The notes under the pieces are model-generated. The model did no database searches. It worked only from the letters and a program-made list of their open reading frames with translations, and was not told the DNA's origin. From contig CAIPTQ010000092.1 of NCBI GenBank assembly GCA_903868035.1, positions 1 to 5,798 on the forward strand: a stretch of DNA of 5,798 nucleotides, written 5' to 3'. Position numbers and translations under genes: made by a program. This document shows, one piece after another, positions 1 through 5,798 of the stretch (the stretch's first letter is position 1; each line of letters opens with the position of its first letter). Source of the stretch: an uncultured Phycisphaerales bacterium (lineage in GTDB: Bacteria; Planctomycetota; Phycisphaerae; WQYP01).

Positions 1-1097
1 ACCTCTCCGTCCCCTATCGTGCCGGCGACACCCTCGCCGCCGGCGTCGGCAACAAGGCCATCTCCCTCAAGCTCTGCAAAAATGTCACCCTCTCCAACTT
101 CTCCATGCTCCGCGGCGGACACTTCGCCCTCCTGGCCACCGGCGTCGATAACTTCACCCTCGACAACATCAAGGTCGATACCAACCGCGATGGCTTCGAC
201 ATCGACGGCTGCCGCAACGTCCGCATCTCCAATTGCGCCATCAATTCCCCCGCCGACGACGCCATCGTCCTCAAAAGCTCCTGGGGCCTGGGTTTCGGCC
301 GGGCCTGCGAAAACATCACCATCACCAACTGCCTCGTCGCCGGCGGCTGGGAGGTCGGCTCCATGCTCAATGCCACCTACGTCGAACGCAACCCCGGCAC
401 GGGCCGCATCAAGTTCGGCACCGAATCCAACGCCGGCTTCAAGAACATCACCATCTCCAACTGCGTCTTCGACCGCTGCCAGGGCCTGGCCCTCGAAGCC
501 GTCGATGGCGCCGTCATCGACAACGTCAGCATCAGCAACCTCACCATGCGCGAGATCGGCAGCCTCCCGATTTTCATCCGCCTCGGCGACCGCCGGCGCA
601 TGCCCGCCGACAAAACCGCCGTCGCCGTCATCCGCCACGTCAACATCTCCGACATCGTCGCCCAGAACCGCGCCGCCCCGAACGCCTGCGTCATCAGCGG
701 CATCCCCGGCCACCAGATCGAGGACGTCCGCATCAGCAACGTCCGCATCATCTGGCCCGGCGGCGCCCCCGCCGGCATCGAACAGGTCGTCCCCCCCGAG
801 CTTGAATACCAATACCCCGAGCCCGGCATGTTCGGCGTCCTGCCCACCTACGGCTTCTTCATCCGCCACGTCAAGGGCATCACCCTGGACAACATCGACA
901 TGTCCTACACCAATAAGGACCTGCGCCCCCCGTTCTGGCTCCTCGACGTCCAGGACGCCAGCTTCTCCAACATCAAGGCCCAGCGCGAAGACGGCGTCCC
1001 CGCCTTCATGCTCAACAACGTCAGCCAGTTCCGCACCCACGATGTCCGCGGCCTGGCCGACATGTCCAAAGACAAGGTCGATACCGGAAAATTCTAA
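1..1097 (+). CDS. Glycoside hydrolase family 28 (polygalacturonase-like), 5' truncated
   Basis: The frame runs from base 3 to a TAA at 1095-1097, giving 364 visible residues; the start codon and any signal peptide lie left of the window. The protein is a run of right-handed beta-helix rungs, seen as repeated N-[IV]-x-I-[ST]-N type strands (NITITNC, NITISNC, NVSISNL, DVRISNV, GITLDNI). GH28 active-site landmarks are visible in order: NRDGFD (visible residues 61-66, aspartate 63), ADDAIVLKS (aspartates 85 and 86) and GRIKFGTES (R135, K137). These correspond to the NTD, DD and RIK motifs of pectin hydrolases. The usual GHG motif is absent; GGWEVGS (about 114-120) occupies that place. The C-terminal part (YGFFIRHVKGI, then DLRPPFWLLDV) matches a bacterial GH28 subgroup I recall from Bacteroidetes and PVC bacteria. 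GH28 enzymes hydrolyse galacturonan or rhamnogalacturonan linkages with inversion. The exact substrate cannot be told; the two RG-I lyases downstream favour an RG-I fragment. Family is confident, specificity is not. Confidence 0.9.
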   Translation, partial: LSVPYRAGDTLAAGVGNKAISLKLCKNVTLSNFSMLRGGHFALLATGVDNFTLDNIKVDTNRDGFDIDGCRNVRISNCAINSPADDAIVLKSSWGLGFGRACENITITNCLVAGGWEVGSMLNATYVERNPGTGRIKFGTESNAGFKNITISNCVFDRCQGLALEAVDGAVIDNVSISNLTMREIGSLPIFIRLGDRRRMPADKTAVAVIRHVNISDIVAQNRAAPNACVISGIPGHQIEDVRISNVRIIWPGGAPAGIEQVVPPELEYQYPEPGMFGVLPTYGFFIRHVKGITLDNIDMSYTNKDLRPPFWLLDVQDASFSNIKAQREDGVPAFMLNNVSQFRTHDVRGLADMSKDKVDTGKF

Positions 1098-1177
1098 CTT
1101 TTCATGAACCCGCATGAAGCCGCGCCGGGGCAATACGGCGCATACCCATTCGTTAGACCCAATAACAGGAGTCTATT
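1098..1177 (+). other. Intergenic spacer with three small inverted repeats
   Basis: This 80-bp gap separates the GH28 stop from the first lyase. It holds three consecutive potential stem-loops. TTCATG 1101-1106 pairs with CATGAA 1113-1118 (6-nt loop). GCGCCG 1122-1127 pairs with CGGCGC 1136-1141 (8-nt loop). TAGAC 1154-1158 pairs with GTCTA 1171-1175, which places most of the Shine-Dalgarno in the loop. None is followed by a T-run, so none reads as an intrinsic terminator. No convincing sigma-70-type promoter is seen. Read-through from GH28 into the lyase is therefore plausible; the stems could instead mark mRNA processing or an operator. The inverted repeats are seen directly; any function is inference. 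Confidence 0.4.
1167..1171 (+). promoter_or_regulatory. Ribosome binding site of the first PL4 gene
   Basis: AGGAG lies 6 nt before the ATG at 1178 and fixes that start. The codons after it (MKN, then a hydrophobic run ending SRA-AD) give a proper signal peptide, which agrees with this choice. Confidence 0.85.
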
Positions 1178-3283
1178 ATGAAAAATCTAATGTTTGTCAA
1201 TTCCCGCGCCCTGCTGGCGCCGGCCCTCGCAGTGCTGGCCCTGGCCGCATCCGTGTCCCGCGCCGCAGACCTGCCGGCGGTCGCCAAACCCCAGGTCACC
1301 ACCCCCGTCACCCTCGCCGAGGACGCCAACAACTGGACCCTCGACAACGGCATCGTCAAGGCCACCATCAACAGACGCAGCGGCAACATGACCGCCCTCG
1401 TTTTCAAGGGCATCAACACCATGGGCCAGGGCGGATACTGGGAACAAACCCCGGCGGGCACCGTCACCCAGGCCATCACCATCGACCCGGCGAAAAACGG
1501 CGGTGCCCGTGCCGAGGTGGACATCAAGGGCGTCAATGGCCGCATGGACATTGAATTACGCTACGCCCTGGAACGCGGGGCCAGCGGCATCTACGCCTAC
1601 GGCATCTGGTCGCACGGGGCAGGCTACCCCGCCGCCAGCGAGGGCGAAAGCCGCTACATCGCCAAGCTCAACAAATACTTCAACTGGATTTCCGTCGATG
1701 CCGACCGCAACCTGCTCGAATGCACCCCCCAGGACTGGGGCACGGGCACGGTCATCCATGCCAAGGAACAGCGCATCCTCAACCAGGGCTATTACAAAAA
1801 TTCCGTCGAACACAAATACAGTTACAACGCGGTGCAATACAAGATTCCCGCCTACGGCTGGTCCAGCACCAAGGACCACATCGGCGTCTACTTCATCAAC
1901 CCCACCACCGAATACCTCTCCGGCGGCGCCGAAAAGCTGGAGCTGGTCTGCCATTTCGACGCCAACGACAACCCCGACCCCATCATCCTCGACTACTGGG
2001 CCGCCGGCCACTACGCCGGCGGCGCGAGTTGCAACATTCCCGCCAATGAAGTCTGGAACAAGGTCATCGGCCCCATCTTCATCTACTGCAACGCCCTGGC
2101 CGACCCCAAAGACCCCTCCCCCGCGGATATGGCCACCCTGGCCGCCACCGCCGGCAATCCCACCGTCCCGGCCATCTGGAAAGACAACGCCACCGCCCTC
2201 TGGCAGGACGCCCTCGCCCAGGCCAAAAAGGAAAAAGCCGCCTGGCCCTATGACTGGGTCAACGGCGTGGACTACCCCCACAAGGACCAGCGCGGCAACG
2301 TCACCGGCCAGCTCGTCCTCAACGACCCCCAGGCCGCCTCCACCAAGCTCCCCCATTTGACCGCCGGCCTGGCCCACCCCGATTACCCCGGCGGCAGCCC
2401 CCGCGCCGGCAACAACGGCATCGTCACCTGGCCCCACGACGGCAATTACTACCAGTTCTGGACCGACGGCACCGACGACGGCAAGTTCTCCATCACCAAT
2501 GTCCGCCCCGGCAAGTACACCCTCCACGCCTTCGCCGACGGCGTCCTCGGCGAATTCGCCCAAACCGACATCTCCGTCGAGGCCGGCAAAAACCTCGACC
2601 TCGGCAAGCTCGAATGGAAGCCCGTCCGCTACGGCAAGCAGATCTGGGAAATCGGCTACCCCGACCGCACCGGCGGCAAATTCTTCAAGGGAGACCCCGA
2701 CAACTACTGGCTCTGGGGCTGGGGTCTGCGCTATCCGCTCCTCTTCCCCAACGACATCACCTACACCATCGGCAAGAGCGATTACCGCAAGGATTGGTTC
2801 TTCCAGCAGACGCCCCACAGCGAAACCACGGCCTGGCTCAACCCCGACGCCAAAGACCCCGCCAATCAGCGCTTCGGCTGGATCAAGGCCGGCACCGCCG
2901 GCCAGGATATGTGGACTACCATCGGCAAGGGCCGGGCGACCACCTGGACCATCAAGTTCAACATGGACGCCGCGCCCAAAGGCCAGGCGGCCCTCCGCGT
3001 CGCCCTGGCCGGCTCCGACGGCACCGCCGGCCTGGCCAACCCCGGCGCTCCCGGCGGCCTGGGCGTGGGCGTCAACGGCCAAGGCGTCGGCACCATCCGC
3101 TTCATCTCCACCAACGCCCTCCGCTACAACACCAACACCGGCGTGTGGCGCGAGTACACCCAGAAGTTCGACGCCGCCCTCCTCAAAGCCGGCGAAAACG
3201 CCATCCAACTCACGGTGCCCGCCGGGGAAGTCGATTCCGGCGTGGTGTACGACTATCTGCGGTTGGAACTAAACGAGAATTGA
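1178..3283 (+). CDS. Secreted rhamnogalacturonan endolyase, PL4 family (paralogue A)
   Basis: This 701-residue protein begins with a Sec signal peptide (hydrophobic run 11-26, likely cut after SRA at residue 29). Domain I, about 50-350, is the catalytic beta-sandwich, starting at LDNGIVKA (55-62) and carrying GESR (R159), VEHKYSY (K213), the HYAGG segment (H278) and GPIFIYCN (298-305). K213 and H278 are placed where the catalytic Lys150 and His210 of Aspergillus aculeatus RGL4 fall; R159 may match its Arg107. Domain II, about 365-480, is FnIII-like (GNVTGQLVL, then YQFWTDGTDDGKFSI and YTLHAFADGVLGEF). Domain III, about 483-701, is CBM-like (IWEIGYPDRT, FPNDITYTIG, DYRKDWFF, VVYDYLRLEL). This is the full PL4 plan. 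The family cleaves the rhamnose-galacturonate alpha-1,4 bond of RG-I by beta-elimination, leaving an unsaturated galacturonate. Site of action is inferred as periplasmic or extracellular. It lies 80 bp after GH28 and 40 bp before a paralogue. A 12-residue Gly/Pro/Ala loop (616-627) is absent from that paralogue. Activity is inferred, not shown. Confidence 0.92.
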   Translation: MKNLMFVNSRALLAPALAVLALAASVSRAADLPAVAKPQVTTPVTLAEDANNWTLDNGIVKATINRRSGNMTALVFKGINTMGQGGYWEQTPAGTVTQAITIDPAKNGGARAEVDIKGVNGRMDIELRYALERGASGIYAYGIWSHGAGYPAASEGESRYIAKLNKYFNWISVDADRNLLECTPQDWGTGTVIHAKEQRILNQGYYKNSVEHKYSYNAVQYKIPAYGWSSTKDHIGVYFINPTTEYLSGGAEKLELVCHFDANDNPDPIILDYWAAGHYAGGASCNIPANEVWNKVIGPIFIYCNALADPKDPSPADMATLAATAGNPTVPAIWKDNATALWQDALAQAKKEKAAWPYDWVNGVDYPHKDQRGNVTGQLVLNDPQAASTKLPHLTAGLAHPDYPGGSPRAGNNGIVTWPHDGNYYQFWTDGTDDGKFSITNVRPGKYTLHAFADGVLGEFAQTDISVEAGKNLDLGKLEWKPVRYGKQIWEIGYPDRTGGKFFKGDPDNYWLWGWGLRYPLLFPNDITYTIGKSDYRKDWFFQQTPHSETTAWLNPDAKDPANQRFGWIKAGTAGQDMWTTIGKGRATTWTIKFNMDAAPKGQAALRVALAGSDGTAGLANPGAPGGLGVGVNGQGVGTIRFISTNALRYNTNTGVWREYTQKFDAALLKAGENAIQLTVPAGEVDSGVVYDYLRLELNEN

Positions 3284-3313
3284 GACCTGAACTCTCCGTT
3301 GACTGGGTTGCTT

Positions 3314-3317
3314 GGAG
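3314..3317 (+). promoter_or_regulatory. Ribosome binding site that decides the start of the second PL4 gene
   Basis: GGAG lies 6 nt before the ATG at 3324. An in-frame TTG at 3312 would extend the protein by four residues, but it overlaps this site and has no Shine-Dalgarno of its own at good spacing. The ATG also gives the standard MKK signal-peptide start, so 3324 is preferred. Confidence 0.8.
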
Positions 3318-3323
3318 CCTGCC

Positions 3324-5672
3324 ATGAAAAAACTACTTCCCTTCTCTTCGTGCGTCCTTGTCGCCTGCGCCGTCATGAGCCTGCCCCTCGCCATGCCCGT
3401 GCTGCGCGCCGCCGATGCCCCGCCCACCGTCGCCCAACCCGCCGCCGCCCCCGCCCCCGTCACCGTCACCCAGGATCCCCGCTTCTTCACCCTCGACAAC
3501 GGCATCGTCAAGGCCGTCATCAACAACCGCTCCGGCCAACTCCAAAACCTCTATTACAAAGGCGGCGACCTCATTGGCCATGACCAGTCTCCCGGCGGCT
3601 GGGAAACCGAGCCCTCCGCCGCCGAGCGCATCGGTGGCCTCACTCAATCCATCACCATCGACCCCGCCAAAAACGGCGGCCAGCGCGCCGAAATCTCCAT
3701 CAAGGGCGTCAGCGGGGGGCAGGTCGGCTTCACCCCCGGCTCCCCCGGCGGCGCCACTGGCGGCACCATGAACATGGACCAGGAAATCCGCTACACCTTG
3801 GCCCAGGGCGAATCCGGCGTCCATGTCTACAGCATCTACACCCACCCCGCCGCCTATGCCGCGCTGAATATGCCGGAAAACCGCTTCATCATCCGCGTCA
3901 ACAAGTCCTTCGACTGGATTTCCGTCGATGCCGACCGCAACCTCCTCGCCTGCGGCGCCCGCGACTGGGGGACCGGCGTCGTCGTTCACGCCAAGGAGCA
4001 GCGCCTCCTGAATCAGGGCCCCTACAAAAACTCCGTCGAACACAAGTACAGCTACACCGGCGTCCAATACAAAACCCCCGCCTATGGCTGGTCCTCCACC
4101 AAGGACCACGTCGGCGTCTGGTTCATCAACCCCACCATCGAATACCTCTCCGGCGGCGCCAGCAAGTGCGAGCTCGACGTCCACTGGGGCGACAACGACA
4201 ACCCCGACCCCATCATCCTCGACTACTGGCGCGGCACGCACTACTCCGGCGGCGCTTCCTGCAACGTTGCCGCCGGTGAAGAATGGTCCAAAGTCGTCGG
4301 CCCGATCTTCATCTACGTCAACGCCCTCGCCGATGCCAAAACCCCCTCCGCCGCGGATATGGCCGCCTACACCGCCTCCTTCGGCGATCCCAAAGTCCCC
4401 CAGGCTTGGACCGACAACGCCACGGCACTCTGGAAAGACGCCCTCGCCCAGGCCGCCAAGGAAAAGACCCAATGGCCCTACGACTGGGTCAATGGCGTGG
4501 ACTATCCCCACAAGGACCAGCGCGCCAACGTCACCGGCCAACTCGTCCTCAGCGACCCCCAGGCCAAAACCACCAAACTCCCCCACCTCACCATCGGCCT
4601 GGCCTACCCTGATGCCGCTGGTGGCGGCGGCGGTCGTGGCGGCGCGCCCGGTCGCGGCGTAGTCCCCACCCCCGCTACCCCCGGTGCCGGCATGCTCGAT
4701 ATTAACCCCGACCTCGCCAACATTTTTGTAGCCGCCCCCGCACGCGGCGGCGCTCCTGGTGCTGCTCCCGGCGCAGCCCGTGGCCCCGGCGGCGGTGGCG
4801 GCGGTTTCGGCGGCGGCGGCTCCGACTACCTCCACGACGCCAAGCACTACCAGTTCTGGAACGACGGCACCGACGACGGCAAGTTCACCATCACCCAGGT
4901 CCGCCCCGGCAACTACACCCTCCACGCCTGGGCCGACGGCGTCCTCGGCGAGTTCGCCCAAACCAACATCACCGTCACCGCCGGCAAAGACCTCGACCTC
5001 GGCAAACTCACCTGGACCCCCGTCCGCTACGGCAAGCAAATCTGGGAGATCGGCACCCCCGACCGCGACACCGCCGAATTCTTCAAGGGCGATGCCGCCA
5101 ACTACTGGCTCTGGGGCTGGCCCGTTCGCTACGGCGCCCTCTTCCCCAACGACATCACGTACACCGTCGGCAAGTCCGACCCCGCCAAGGATTGGTTCTT
5201 CGAACAAGTCCCCCACGAAACCTCCGACGCCTGGAAAAACCCCGACGCCAAGGATCCCCTCAACCAGCGTTTCGGCTGGGTCAAGGGCGAATCCCTCCAG
5301 CAATATCCGCAAACCAACACCACCGGCCCGTGGGCCGTCTACGGCCGCGGCCGTGAAACCACCTGGACCATCAAATTCAACATGGACAAGGCCACCGCCG
5401 GCCAGGCCACCCTCCGCGTCGCCCTCTGCGGTGCCGACGGCGGCGGCCTCACCGTCGCCGTCAATGGCCAACCCGCCGGCACCATCCGCCCCACCGCCAC
5501 CAACGCCCTCCGCTACAACACCAACCATGGCCTCTGGCAGGAACGCATGGTCCAATTCGACGCCGCCCTCCTCAAAGCCGGCGAAAACCAGATGACCCTC
5601 ACCGTCCCCGCCGGCGAAGTCACCTCCGGTGTGGTCTATGACTACCTGCGCTTCGAACTCAAAGAGAATTAA
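3324..5672 (+). CDS. Secreted rhamnogalacturonan endolyase, PL4 family (paralogue B, with Gly-rich insertions)
   Basis: This 782-residue protein has an MKK-initiated signal peptide ending near LRA-AD (cut after residue 29, the same place as in paralogue A). LVAC (12-15) is a minor lipobox alternative. Domain I, about 50-380, holds LDNGIVKA (57-64), R187, VEHKYSY (K241), HYSGG (H306) and GPIFIYVN (326-333). The 54- and 65-residue spacings R-K and K-H equal those in paralogue A, so the presumed PL4 catalytic residues are kept. The FnIII-like domain, about 394-565, is split by a 67-residue Gly/Ala/Pro-rich insert (433-499). The CBM-like domain, about 567-782, runs from IWEIGTPDRD to VVYDYLRFEL. 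Over a 150-residue core block 115 positions match paralogue A, so this is a tandem duplicate. A further Gly-rich loop of about 18 extra residues lies in 130-154. The role should be the same RG-I backbone beta-elimination; differing surface loops suggest a different preference for chain decoration, which is inference. It lies 40 bp after paralogue A and is probably co-transcribed. Confidence 0.92.
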   Translation: MKKLLPFSSCVLVACAVMSLPLAMPVLRAADAPPTVAQPAAAPAPVTVTQDPRFFTLDNGIVKAVINNRSGQLQNLYYKGGDLIGHDQSPGGWETEPSAAERIGGLTQSITIDPAKNGGQRAEISIKGVSGGQVGFTPGSPGGATGGTMNMDQEIRYTLAQGESGVHVYSIYTHPAAYAALNMPENRFIIRVNKSFDWISVDADRNLLACGARDWGTGVVVHAKEQRLLNQGPYKNSVEHKYSYTGVQYKTPAYGWSSTKDHVGVWFINPTIEYLSGGASKCELDVHWGDNDNPDPIILDYWRGTHYSGGASCNVAAGEEWSKVVGPIFIYVNALADAKTPSAADMAAYTASFGDPKVPQAWTDNATALWKDALAQAAKEKTQWPYDWVNGVDYPHKDQRANVTGQLVLSDPQAKTTKLPHLTIGLAYPDAAGGGGGRGGAPGRGVVPTPATPGAGMLDINPDLANIFVAAPARGGAPGAAPGAARGPGGGGGGFGGGGSDYLHDAKHYQFWNDGTDDGKFTITQVRPGNYTLHAWADGVLGEFAQTNITVTAGKDLDLGKLTWTPVRYGKQIWEIGTPDRDTAEFFKGDAANYWLWGWPVRYGALFPNDITYTVGKSDPAKDWFFEQVPHETSDAWKNPDAKDPLNQRFGWVKGESLQQYPQTNTTGPWAVYGRGRETTWTIKFNMDKATAGQATLRVALCGADGGGLTVAVNGQPAGTIRPTATNALRYNTNHGLWQERMVQFDAALLKAGENQMTLTVPAGEVTSGVVYDYLRFELKEN
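4620..4820 (+). repeat. Low-complexity Gly/Ala/Pro-rich coding insert in paralogue B
   Basis: Residues 433-499 are built mainly from GGC/GGT, GCT/GCC and CCC codons, with GGGGG, GGRGGAP, PGAAPGAA and GGGGGG-type runs. In paralogue A the same place, between LAHPD and YYQFW, is a short ordinary loop (PGGSPRAGNNG and so on). Codon use changes inside the insert: 22 of 67 codons end in A or T, against 3 of the following 67. A non-repetitive island sits in the middle (457-469). It is probably a flexible exposed linker or loop. Confidence 0.85.
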
Positions 5673-5798
5673 TACTGGCGCACTTTGAAAAAGGCCTAGT
5701 AACCCTTCACACTTCTCAAGGCCCCGCAGGTAATAGCTGAGGCGTGGGGAGGCGTTTGAACGTGCAGGCGAGGCTCTGTGCGATGAATTGATAGGCCG
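5673..5798. other. Downstream non-coding tail with short repeats
   Basis: No gene is supported in these 126 bases, of which 70 are G or C, well below the genes. GAGGCGT occurs twice (5739-5745 and 5749-5755), with a related AGGCGAGGC at 5766-5774. No rightward intrinsic terminator (stem plus T-run) is visible after the second lyase, so transcription may end by another means or continue beyond the window. Confidence 0.5.
5688..5723 (-). terminator. Weak terminator-like stem for leftward transcription
   Basis: Read on the minus strand, GGCCT (5723-5719) can pair with AGGCC (5697-5693) and is followed directly by TTTTT (5692-5688). The stem is only 5 bp and the loop is 21 nt, so it is a poor candidate. 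It would make sense only if a leftward gene lies just right of the window. Confidence 0.2.

Noticed and set aside
19..1107. A long same-strand open frame overlapping GH28 in another phase.
   Set aside because: Its product is almost entirely S, P, T and A, typical of a frame-shifted reading of C-rich codons, whereas the chosen frame shows GH28 motifs.
1556..3208. A 550-residue antisense open frame over paralogue A.
   Set aside because: It has the same G/V/A/E/D composition artefact of high-GC codon bias, and the sense strand is unambiguously coding.
3312..3323. TTG start giving a four-residue longer paralogue B.
   Set aside because: It overlaps the Shine-Dalgarno for the ATG at 3324, and the MKK start is a better signal-peptide beginning.
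4620..4820. Gly-rich block as a tandem-repeat array, CRISPR-like element or frameshift.
   Set aside because: The frame stays open and the FnIII-like domain resumes correctly after it. The runs are irregular, with no constant repeat unit or spacers.
1178..5672. Mobile element or composite transposon around the duplicated lyases.
   Set aside because: No transposase, terminal inverted repeats or target-site duplications are visible; the similarity is that of paralogous coding sequences.
3333..5798. Very long antisense open frame: by hand reading it has no stop from the right edge of the window leftward through nearly all of paralogue B.
   Set aside because: The translation is dominated by G, V, A, E and D with low-complexity runs, as expected when C-ending codons are read from the other strand. 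It has no recognisable domain, while the sense frame encodes a complete PL4 enzyme.

Overview
The window is a rightward, high-GC stretch holding three co-oriented secreted-carbohydrase genes for pectin breakdown, specifically the rhamnogalacturonan-I (RG-I) part of pectin. A hand count of one line inside a gene gave 40 of 60 bases G or C, and most codons end in C. The style fits the Planctomycetota/Verrucomicrobiota group: Sec signal peptides, tandem pectin enzymes, Gly-rich GGRGG-type inserts, and a GH28 of the type lacking the GHG motif. This placement is inferred from style and is tentative; no rRNA or marker gene is present.

Layout. Positions 1-1097 hold the 3' part of a glycoside hydrolase family 28 (polygalacturonase-like) gene whose start lies left of the window. 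An 80-bp gap with three small inverted repeats and a clear Shine-Dalgarno follows. Positions 1178-3283 encode a complete 701-residue polysaccharide lyase family 4 (rhamnogalacturonan endolyase) protein with the three-domain plan catalytic beta-sandwich / FnIII-like / CBM-like. After a 40-bp gap comes a second PL4 gene at 3324-5672 (782 residues). It is a clear tandem paralogue (115 of 150 residues identical in a hand-aligned core block) but carries Gly-rich insertions. The last 126 bp (70 of 126 bases G or C) hold no gene I can support.

Working together: the PL4 enzymes would cut the RG-I backbone by beta-elimination outside the cytoplasm, leaving unsaturated galacturonate ends. The GH28 enzyme would hydrolyse galacturonate- or rhamnose-containing ends. 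Close spacing and a shared strand suggest one transcript.

The most distinctive observation is a 67-residue Gly/Ala/Pro-rich insertion in the FnIII-like domain of the second lyase. Its codon use differs sharply from its surroundings (22 of 67 codons end in A or T, against 3 of the next 67). It also contains a short non-repetitive island. I found no sign of a wholly new system: this is a recognisable pectin-degradation cluster with unusual paralogue divergence.
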